Source: Candidatus Omnitrophota bacterium
GTDB lineage: Bacteria > Omnitrophota > Gorgyraeia > JABMRG01 > JAFGKX01
Length of the DNA: 11,495 nucleotides
NCBI GenBank assembly: GCA_016928375.1
Contig: JAFGKX010000003.1
Span: forward strand, 1 to 11,495
Direction of reading: 5' to 3'
Positions 5,276 through 11,495 of this stretch are shown piece by piece (positions within the stretch are counted from its first letter, which is position 1; every line of letters starts with the position of its first letter). Below the pieces are notes generated by a model that worked only from the letters and a program-made list of their open reading frames with translations, was not told the origin of the DNA and made no database searches. Both the position numbers and the translations under genes were made by a program.

Positions 5276-7394
5276 AATACAGCACCGGCGGCATTTCGCC
5301 GCGGGAGGTGCGGGCCTCGCCTTTTATTGTGGAGCCGATACCTTCAAATCCTACAAGGAGCGCCTCGACAATCAGCGGATCGAAGTCTTTACCTACGCCA
5401 TCTTTAAGGCGCTCGGCTGCTTTCTGATGCGTCATCGCCTTTCTGTATGGCCTGTCGGATATCATGGCGTCATAGGCATTGGCAACTGAGAGCACTCTTG
5501 ACGCAAAAGGTATTTCATCGGATTTTAAGCCGTCAGGATAGCCGGTGCCGTCAAAGAATTCATGATGGTATCTTATGATTCTGATAACAGGGGTCAATTC
5601 CTGTATCGGGGCGAGTATTTTAACGGCGATGTTGATATGATTTTTTACAACAGCGCGTTCTTCCGGAGTAAGCTGGCCTTCTTTGTTCAGGATAGAATCG
5701 GGTATCGCGACTTTTCCTACATCGTGAAGAAGCGCGGCTATTTTCAGGTTCTCCAGAAAATCAGGGTCGCGGCTGAAGCCCGCATTCATTTTTTCAAGGC
5801 CTTTTATGATAATCATACAGTATTCTATTATTCGCTGCGTATGCTGGCGGCTGTAGGTGTCGCGTAAATCGACCGCGTATGAAAACGCCGTAGCTGTATC
5901 CATAAACACTTCGTGCTGCTCGTTTAATAAGCGCGCTATTTTTTTAATCTGTTCGTTTAATTCCCCGTACATGCGCGCGTTTTCAATAGCAACCGCGGCT
6001 GAATTTGCCAGGGTGGTTAAAAGCGACATGTCATCTTTTGTGTATCCGGCGCCGGAGAGTTTGCTGCCCAGCACGAGAAAACCTATCATATCCTGCTTGA
6101 TAAACGCGGGCACGCATGCGGTAGCTTTAAGGCTGCGCATGCTTACGCGCAATTGCTCGAGCGTCCTTTTCAGTATAAGCTTATGCGGAAAAATGGCCTC
6201 TTTCTGAAGCCAGTTTGTAATGTCGTCCATCAACATAAAGGACTTTTTTTCTTTCATCCAGTCAATCAAAGCATTCGTGGGGTTTAGGTGCTGCTCTACC
6301 TCAGAATCAATCTTGCGGGAGGCCCTGCGCTCATAATATCCGGAATCTTTATTATAAAGATATATCGAAACATTCGTAATCCGCATATGTTTTGTAAGAA
6401 TACCGACAATAAGCTTAACCAGCCTGTCTACCTCAACTATAAAAAGCATACCCTTGCCGGCGTTTTCGAGTATATTCTGGTAATTATATTTTCTCTGATA
6501 TAAAAATTTATCGGTCCAGGCAGCGAGAAAATGCTCAAGCGGGCGTATGAAAATAGCTATTACAAAAATAGCTGATATGGGAAAAATAAACCTGTTTATA
6601 TGATATTTCACCTCTATTACATTCTGCATGATAAATACAATACTTACGAATGTACCTACTATCATCCCATAAAGCAGTGAAAATATAAGCGTCCTTCTTT
6701 TTAAAAGTTCTATATCCATTAATCTCGCGGTATAGATAGCGATAGCTATAAATGTGCAGGCAAATGGAATAAAAAATGCTGCCATTGATTCAAGGCGCGG
6801 CAGAAATACGCCGTATGCCGGCAAAAACGAAAATGTCCCGGCTCCAAATCCCAAAACAGCGGCTATGGATACATACCGCAGTTGTTTTTTTGCCAGATGC
6901 GTAAGCCTGTTGTAATTGCGCAATGCTATAATGTGCGCAAGTATAGGGTATGATACAAAATATACAACAAATGCCCAGCAGTATTCGCCTGCGACAGGCC
7001 AGTAAACTTCATAATTTAAATTCGAGCCCTTGCATATATAATCAAACGGCCCTGCGCTTAAAACAGCGAACGCGGCTGATAAAATATACCCTGCCCACAC
7101 AAGATAGCTGTAGGTTTTCTCGAAGCTCAGCATTCTCATGATAAACCTGAAATAAAAAGCAGGTATGAATATCGCGAATGCGCAATATAAACTAACCCAT
7201 ATTATTGCCTCAGATGGCGAAGAAGCGCTTACCATGTTAAATGTGCCTGCTGCCCATAGCGCAATGTTTGCCATAAGCATAAAATACGCCTGCACTACCC
7301 TGCCGCCGCGGCCTTTGAAAAATATCATACCGCCTAAAAACAAAGTTGTAAGTATTGTAAGCATCGACGATATAAGATACGCCTCGCGCATCAT
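5274..7394 (-). CDS. Membrane GAF-HD-GYP protein with Asn substitution in the HD site
   Basis: A 706-aa protein. An N-terminal membrane module of about nine segments (residues 5-285, LMDIE motif with D227) leads through a linker (TDKFLYQRKYNYQ) to a GAF domain (about 310-475), a short helix and a C-terminal HD-GYP domain (about 500-690). HD-GYP domains hydrolyse cyclic di-GMP at a di- or trinuclear metal site. Conserved residues seen are H518, H557-D558 (ALLHDVGK), H586, H610-H611 and DGTGYP, plus DRPYRKA. However, the Asp expected in V-A-D-x-x-D-A-M is Asn639 (VANAYDAM), a position that binds metal in characterised members, so activity may be reduced or altered. The start codon overlaps the stop of the paralogue upstream as ATGA. 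It is the last gene of the operon. Confidence 0.85.
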   Translation of the reverse strand: MMREAYLISSMLTILTTLFLGGMIFFKGRGGRVVQAYFMLMANIALWAAGTFNMVSASSPSEAIIWVSLYCAFAIFIPAFYFRFIMRMLSFEKTYSYLVWAGYILSAAFAVLSAGPFDYICKGSNLNYEVYWPVAGEYCWAFVVYFVSYPILAHIIALRNYNRLTHLAKKQLRYVSIAAVLGFGAGTFSFLPAYGVFLPRLESMAAFFIPFACTFIAIAIYTARLMDIELLKRRTLIFSLLYGMIVGTFVSIVFIMQNVIEVKYHINRFIFPISAIFVIAIFIRPLEHFLAAWTDKFLYQRKYNYQNILENAGKGMLFIVEVDRLVKLIVGILTKHMRITNVSIYLYNKDSGYYERRASRKIDSEVEQHLNPTNALIDWMKEKKSFMLMDDITNWLQKEAIFPHKLILKRTLEQLRVSMRSLKATACVPAFIKQDMIGFLVLGSKLSGAGYTKDDMSLLTTLANSAAVAIENARMYGELNEQIKKIARLLNEQHEVFMDTATAFSYAVDLRDTYSRQHTQRIIEYCMIIIKGLEKMNAGFSRDPDFLENLKIAALLHDVGKVAIPDSILNKEGQLTPEERAVVKNHINIAVKILAPIQELTPVIRIIRYHHEFFDGTGYPDGLKSDEIPFASRVLSVANAYDAMISDRPYRKAMTHQKAAERLKDGVGKDFDPLIVEALLVGFEGIGSTIKGEARTSRGEMPPVLY

Positions 7395-9475
7395 TGGCTT
7401 TCCCTCACAATCTCGCCTATAAGGCCTTTGGTATACGCCTTCATAAAAGCTCCTACAACATACGGATCGAATTGTTTCGCGGAATTATCGTTTATTTCGC
7501 GCGTAGCGATGTTTTCATCCAGTGCCTTTCTGTAAGGCCGGTTGGATGTCATCGCGTCAAAAGTATCCGCTACAGCCATTATCCTTGCCATAAATGGGAT
7601 ATTTTCTTCCCTTAGTTTATCAGGATAGCCTGTGCCGTCGTATCTTTCATGATGATGCCGCACAGCAGGCACAATATCCCAAAGGCCCCGGACAAAATCC
7701 AGCACTTTCGCTCCGATTACCGGGTGCTCTCTCATCTTTTTCCATTCTTCGTCATTCAACGGGCCCTGCTTCTGCAATATTCTGTCAGGTATGGCTATTT
7801 TGCCTATGTCGTGGAGCAGCGCAGCCAGATTGAGCCTTTGTTTGAAATATTTTTGTTTCTGCTCATTCCCGAACATCACCAGTTCCATCTGATCAGCCAA
7901 GGCAAGGCTGAATTTGGTGACTCTTTCGGAATGGCCGTGGGTGTACGGGTCACGGGCATCTATCGCGTTAGCAAACGCAACTGCCGCGTGCGAAAACATG
8001 ACTTGTTCTTTTTCGTATATACGCTCTATCTCGCGCGCTTTTTGCTCTAATTTACCGTACAGGATAGCGTTTCGTATGGCAATGGCAGCTTCATTCGCAA
8101 GCGTGCTTAAAAGCTCAAGGTCGTCGTGGGTATACAAATCGCCGCTTTTTTTATCGCCCAATATCAAAATACCCAAAAGTTCATCTTCTTCATAAAAGCT
8201 CGGCACGCATATATTCGCTTTTAAAGATACGAGCGCGGATTTTATTTTTACGAGATCGGATGTCAGGACCTGCTCATGCGGGTTGCTTTTTTCTTCTTTT
8301 AGCAAGTGGCTTATTTCTTCCAGGGCAACGGGCTTTTTTGTTTCTTTTAACAGCGTTATCAGCGGCTCCCTGTCCTGAAATTCCGTCCATTGGGCTACGC
8401 CGGATGGAAATCTTGACGACTTCAGGCGATAGTTGCCGGTAATATCGTCGAATATATAAATTGCCACGTTTACAGGTTTTAGGGTTTTACTTACAATGTG
8501 AGCTATGAGCCCTAATAAGCGCTCGGGCTTTCGTATGGTGGCCATGCCTTCCGCAGCATCTTTTAAGGTCTGCTGGTATTTCTGCCGCTTTTTGAATAAA
8601 AGCTTGCCTATTGTAGCGTATGTAAGCCTTTCAATCGGGCGCACTGCTATCGCGACTAAGAACAATGCTGCTGCCGGAAAAATCACCTGATGTGTTCCTA
8701 TAAACGGCTCAAGGAATTTCTGCGCAATAAACATGACAAACACAAATATCCCAACAGCGAATCCGAATATTCCGGCAAATACTGCTGTCTCGCGTATAAT
8801 AACTTCGATATCCATGAGGCGATATCGAAGAATAGCATAGGCCATAATTATCGCGTATAATACAACAAAAAAGTTACCAAATGGATATATGCTGGTATTA
8901 AAATCCAATAGAAAATTCGTAGAGCCGCCCCCGAAACCAACAAGCCCCGCTAACAGTATATATTTAATGCGATTTCGTCGCATAGAATCTGAGATTTTAT
9001 ATTCTTTATAAAGTAAAAAATGTGAATAAACTATAAAGACAAAGAAAATTAACAAGAATGGGTAATATAATATACCTGGCTTTATGGGCCAGTAGTTAAA
9101 ATTAGCTCTTGGCTCGATGCCAGCAATAAAATATTTGGTAAAGCTTATTGCTAAAAAGAAAAAACCTATTAAATAACCCGATATTATAATTTTTCTTTTC
9201 TGTTTCCTGCAATCTAAGAGCGCACAAACGTAGTGAAAAAATAAAAATGGAAAATTAATTGTTCCTATGTATAAAACGCGTTGCCAATTTAATGCCTGTT
9301 CTTTTGATTGTGCTATTACACAGCCAAAAAGCCCGAGAGTCCATAAGGAAATGGCTATACTAAATAATCCCCATAGCTTATTAATTATTTTTTTTCTTCC
9401 GTGCCAATAGACAAATATTCCTAGTGCAATAGCAAAGATAAATGTAAAAAGGCAGGATAAAGCAAACGCGTTCAT
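7391..9475 (-). CDS. Membrane GAF-HD-GYP cyclic-di-GMP phosphodiesterase
   Basis: A 694-aa paralogue of the next gene. The N-terminal membrane module (about residues 5-280) carries YRLMDIEVIIRET (D222), very like KLLDIEIVIRET in the histidine kinase. The linker is GKLLFKKRQKYQ, then GAF (about 305-475), a helical stretch and HD-GYP (about 500-690). The catalytic set looks intact: H515 (THGHSERV), H555-D556 (ALLHDIGK), H584, H608-H609 in HHERYDGTGYP, D637 (VADTFDAM) and NRPYRKA. It should hydrolyse cyclic di-GMP at the inner membrane in response to signals read by the membrane and GAF parts. The start has AAGGAATG upstream, 4 nt after the coaB stop, so it belongs to that operon. G+C by hand count drops from about 43% (8401-8880) to about 31% (9001-9480) within the gene. 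Confidence 0.9.
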   Translation of the reverse strand: MNAFALSCLFTFIFAIALGIFVYWHGRKKIINKLWGLFSIAISLWTLGLFGCVIAQSKEQALNWQRVLYIGTINFPFLFFHYVCALLDCRKQKRKIIISGYLIGFFFLAISFTKYFIAGIEPRANFNYWPIKPGILYYPFLLIFFVFIVYSHFLLYKEYKISDSMRRNRIKYILLAGLVGFGGGSTNFLLDFNTSIYPFGNFFVVLYAIIMAYAILRYRLMDIEVIIRETAVFAGIFGFAVGIFVFVMFIAQKFLEPFIGTHQVIFPAAALFLVAIAVRPIERLTYATIGKLLFKKRQKYQQTLKDAAEGMATIRKPERLLGLIAHIVSKTLKPVNVAIYIFDDITGNYRLKSSRFPSGVAQWTEFQDREPLITLLKETKKPVALEEISHLLKEEKSNPHEQVLTSDLVKIKSALVSLKANICVPSFYEEDELLGILILGDKKSGDLYTHDDLELLSTLANEAAIAIRNAILYGKLEQKAREIERIYEKEQVMFSHAAVAFANAIDARDPYTHGHSERVTKFSLALADQMELVMFGNEQKQKYFKQRLNLAALLHDIGKIAIPDRILQKQGPLNDEEWKKMREHPVIGAKVLDFVRGLWDIVPAVRHHHERYDGTGYPDKLREENIPFMARIMAVADTFDAMTSNRPYRKALDENIATREINDNSAKQFDPYVVGAFMKAYTKGLIGEIVRESQ

Positions 9476-9479
9476 ACTA

Positions 9480-10148
9480 TCATTCCTTATTGTGTATAAA
9501 ATTATTTATGTTTTTCAACAAGGCTATGGATAATTTCTTATTACCCTTTACTTCCGTGACGTTAAAAAAACTATCCATAATAAAGGCCCTGTGTTTATTC
9601 CCCAATTCCAAAAGATCGTTGGCAACGATAAAATCAGCCTTGGAATAAAGCATGCTCTTTTTTGCTATGTCGAGTAGTTTTGCTCTGGTTTTATTTACCT
9701 CTAATTTGAATTTTACCAATACGATATCGGAATCGTATTTCTTTATCTGGTCAACGATCTTAATCGTAGGGACAAATGTGATAGTCAGGTGCTTCTTATT
9801 TGACTTTATTTTCCCACCAGATGTGTTTAGGGGTTTATAATCGGACACAGCGGCCGAATGAATACATACATCGTAAATCTTTTTGCTTATTTCTTTTTTT
9901 ACCAGCTTATGCAGATAATCAAAATATTTAAATGGAATTATTTTTAAATTGGGTATATTGTTTTTCACTTGCAATCTTGTGGGTCCAAGCGCCAAAACCA
10001 CTTTAGCGCCTTGATTCGCAGCTTGAATTGCTATAGACAATCCAGTTCTTCCGCTAAAAATATTGGTCAAGACCCGCACTTTATCTAGCGGAACCCATGT
10101 AGACCCTGCTGTTATGAATATTTTTAAATTTTTAAGCGATTTATACAT
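9480..10148 (-). CDS. coaB: Stand-alone phosphopantothenate-cysteine ligase-like protein (CoaB)
   Basis: A 222-aa member of the DFP/CoaB fold, which joins phosphopantothenate to cysteine using a nucleotide triphosphate in coenzyme A synthesis. Visible motifs are ITAGSTWVPLDKVR (residues 12-25, where the usual A-G-G-T is A-G-S-T), N29 and S32-G33 (TNIFSGRTG), AAVSDYKP (99-106), K113 in GGKIKS, then FKLEV and VANDL. FKLE in place of the bacterial G-F-A-A-E block is recalled from monofunctional and eukaryotic-type ligases, so this is not a broken half of a fused CoaBC. It overlaps the transglutaminase-like gene by 8 bp, and its partner decarboxylase gene is two genes upstream. It is AT-rich (about 32% G+C at 9481-9720 by hand count). 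A side role outside CoA synthesis cannot be excluded. Confidence 0.75.
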   Translation of the reverse strand: MYKSLKNLKIFITAGSTWVPLDKVRVLTNIFSGRTGLSIAIQAANQGAKVVLALGPTRLQVKNNIPNLKIIPFKYFDYLHKLVKKEISKKIYDVCIHSAAVSDYKPLNTSGGKIKSNKKHLTITFVPTIKIVDQIKKYDSDIVLVKFKLEVNKTRAKLLDIAKKSMLYSKADFIVANDLLELGNKHRAFIMDSFFNVTEVKGNKKLSIALLKNINNFIHNKE

Positions 10149-10893
10149 GACAATATAATTTTAATATAAGATATAATGGAAAATTTTTATTTTTTAACCA
10201 TTTGACATAATTCTTTTGCATTTCATAAGAATTTTCCGCTTGTTTTTTTTCGGTCCTCAGAAATATTAAAAATGAATTTCCTATACTCAACAACAGAAAA
10301 TTTGCATTTTTTGGTTTTTTGATCAACTTGTCATCAATATTAGCAAAAGGCCCTAAATCTTCGTAGATATGCTCCTTATCAAAACTAATAATCTTGTCTA
10401 TGTTAACCTCATGGTTATCGTCTGCCAATTCCACCAGATGTGCAATAGAATAAATTCCACCAGCTTTCGAAGCCAGTTCCGCGTCTGTTGAGGAATCACA
10501 TTTTATCCATTTGCCATTTATATATATCTGAGCGTATATATGAACGGAATTTTTAGATACTTTATTCTTTAACATAGGAAGCATCAACGGGCCAAAGAAA
10601 TTCTGCGCATCCACTTTTAATATCCCATATGCCGCCGGGATATTGCACGACCTAAGCATAGCAATCAACAGATTGGATTTATTAGTGCACATACCGCGGC
10701 CCCTTTCCAGGGTTTCACTCGCTTTTATGTCCCATCGGTCAAAAGAATATTTGATATTATCTCTTACGAAGTTAAACAATGCAATAGCCTTGTCCTTGTC
10801 TTCGGGTAAATCTTTGGTTAATTCACAGGACTTATTTATTATTGATCTATGTTTACAATCGCAGAATTTTGTTTCTTGTAAAAATTCATTCAT
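10141..10893 (-). CDS. Transglutaminase-like cysteine peptidase-fold protein
   Basis: A 250-aa protein with a Transglut_core-type domain at about residues 30-150. The Cys-His-Asp triad is recognisable: C69 in GRGMCTNKSNLL, H118 in SVHIYAQIY and D133 in WIKCDSSTD. Such domains act as transglutaminases, proteases, amidases or peptide-modifying enzymes, and the family alone does not tell which. No signal peptide is seen, so it is probably cytoplasmic. N-terminal C11, C13, H15 and C23 (FCDCKH near the start) could bind a metal, but this is speculative. The C-terminal 100 residues are unassigned. The start overlaps the coaC stop as ATGA and its end overlaps coaB by 8 bp, so the three are almost certainly made together. 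Its role next to CoA genes is unknown. Confidence 0.75.
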   Translation of the reverse strand: MNEFLQETKFCDCKHRSIINKSCELTKDLPEDKDKAIALFNFVRDNIKYSFDRWDIKASETLERGRGMCTNKSNLLIAMLRSCNIPAAYGILKVDAQNFFGPLMLPMLKNKVSKNSVHIYAQIYINGKWIKCDSSTDAELASKAGGIYSIAHLVELADDNHEVNIDKIISFDKEHIYEDLGPFANIDDKLIKKPKNANFLLLSIGNSFLIFLRTEKKQAENSYEMQKNYVKWLKNKNFPLYLILKLYCHV

Positions 10894-11477
10894 TTATTAT
10901 ACATAACCTCGGTTATGGCTTTGAATATGTCTTCGATTTTGGCTAATGCCCCAACACTGTATTCTCCACAGGCTAACCTACCTTCTTTTGGCGGTATTAT
11001 ATAATATTTATTAATGGACTTATTGCCTGCCTTAACTTTTGTCGATGATAGCACATTAATGTTTCTTGTTACGGCTGGACTATTCCACATGTTAGTGTTC
11101 ATGGCTGGTGCAATAAATATCGGCTTTTCAGCTGATAACGACATTGCAGTCGTACTTAGCAAATCATCTGCTATACCATTTGCTATCTTGCCTATTATAT
11201 TGGCTGTGGCAGGAGCTATTACTAAAAAATCACACCATTTTGCCAAGGAAATATGCTGTATAGCAGCATCCAATGCCCTTTCTGCAAACATGTCTACATA
11301 AACCGGATTGCCAGACAAGGCTTCAAAAACACAGGATTTTATAAAAAGTTCGGTATTTTTAGTTAATACAACCTTTACTTCCATGTTATTTTTCATAAGA
11401 ATATTTGTAAGCGAGCAGGCTTTGTAACAGGCTATACTGCTTGTAACTCCTAATAATGCACTAAGTTTTTTCCCCAT
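10890..11477 (-). CDS. coaC: Phosphopantothenoylcysteine decarboxylase (CoaC)
   Basis: A 195-aa flavoprotein of the HFCD family (homo-oligomeric flavin-containing Cys decarboxylases). It converts phosphopantothenoylcysteine to phosphopantetheine with FMN. Hallmarks are the N-terminal LLGVTSSIACYKA, catalytic H75 (AIQHISLAKWCD), APATANIIGKIANGIADDLL (88-107), the substrate motif PAMNTNMW (124-131, N127) and the C-terminal GRLACGEYSVG with C170. The length suits a monofunctional CoaC; bacterial CoaBC fusions are about twice as long. The start has AAGGAGGG about 8 nt upstream, and it is the first visible gene of the operon, so the promoter lies outside the window. EpiD/LanD-type peptidyl-cysteine decarboxylases share this fold, but the CoaB neighbour and the C170 loop favour CoaC. 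Confidence 0.85.
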   Translation of the reverse strand: MGKKLSALLGVTSSIACYKACSLTNILMKNNMEVKVVLTKNTELFIKSCVFEALSGNPVYVDMFAERALDAAIQHISLAKWCDFLVIAPATANIIGKIANGIADDLLSTTAMSLSAEKPIFIAPAMNTNMWNSPAVTRNINVLSSTKVKAGNKSINKYYIIPPKEGRLACGEYSVGALAKIEDIFKAITEVMYNK

Positions 11478-11484
11478 ATTTTCA

Positions 11485-11493
11485 ACCCTCCTT
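11485..11493 (-). promoter_or_regulatory. Ribosome binding site of coaC
   Basis: The minus strand carries AAGGAGGG about 8 nt before the ATG at 11477. This is a near-perfect Shine-Dalgarno sequence and fixes the coaC start. No promoter elements fit in the remaining bases of the window. Confidence 0.7.
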
Positions 11494-11495
11494 GA

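Noticed and set aside
5265..8690. Plus-strand open frames across the HD-GYP genes
   Set aside because: Opposite-strand shadows of two clearly real genes; no domains or start signals are seen.
5274..9475. The two HD-GYP genes as one gene split by a frameshift
   Set aside because: Each has a complete membrane-GAF-HD-GYP set and the ATGA overlap is a normal coupled junction.
10890..11477. EpiD/LanD-type decarboxylase of a RiPP cluster
   Set aside because: The fold is shared, but the CoaB partner, the PAMNTNMW motif and the C-terminal GRLACGEY loop fit CoaC, and no precursor peptide gene is visible.

Overview
The window reads as a piece of a moderately AT-rich Gram-negative genome, probably an uncultured lineage such as Omnitrophota or a relative. 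That placement is an inference. It rests on a REP-associated tyrosine transposase starting MPRIARLV, membrane sensors with 7TM N-termini, TTG/ATG starts with strong GGAGG sites, and a secreted propeller protein with an outer-membrane-efflux-like tail. No rRNA, tRNA or CRISPR array is visible.

Layout, left to right. Bases 1-111 carry short degenerate repeats that look like an insertion-sequence end. A RAYT-type Y1 transposase (112-780, minus) follows, with a REP-like GC palindrome just upstream of it at 805-827. Next is a minus-strand pair: a secreted seven-blade propeller protein with a TolC-like tail (987-2543) overlapping a 54-aa coiled-coil protein (830-994). A 206-bp divergent intergenic region holds two good sigma-70-type promoters with inverted repeats. 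Plus-strand genes follow: an XRE-cupin regulator (2750-3301), a single-domain response regulator (3337-3696) and a multi-TM sensor histidine kinase (3700-5268). The last two are flanked by a 27-bp near-identical direct repeat that folds as a hairpin.

The right half is one tightly packed minus-strand operon running from 11477 to 5274: coaC (phosphopantothenoylcysteine decarboxylase), a transglutaminase-like protein, a stand-alone coaB-type ligase, and two tandem membrane GAF-HD-GYP proteins. Every junction overlaps by 4-8 bp except coaB to the first HD-GYP gene, where the gap is 4 bp. The histidine kinase and both HD-GYP proteins share the same N-terminal membrane module, with the L-hydrophobic-D-I-E motif at residues 223, 222 and 227, but have different outputs (phosphorelay versus putative c-di-GMP hydrolysis). 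The locus therefore looks like a signalling island built from one sensor module.

Most notable points: (1) the linkage of split CoA-biosynthesis genes, a transglutaminase-like protein and two HD-GYP proteins; (2) loss of a conserved Asp (to Asn639) in one HD-GYP domain; (3) the hairpin direct repeats around the two-component pair; (4) a sharp G+C drop inside the 7391-9475 gene, suggesting a chimeric gene.
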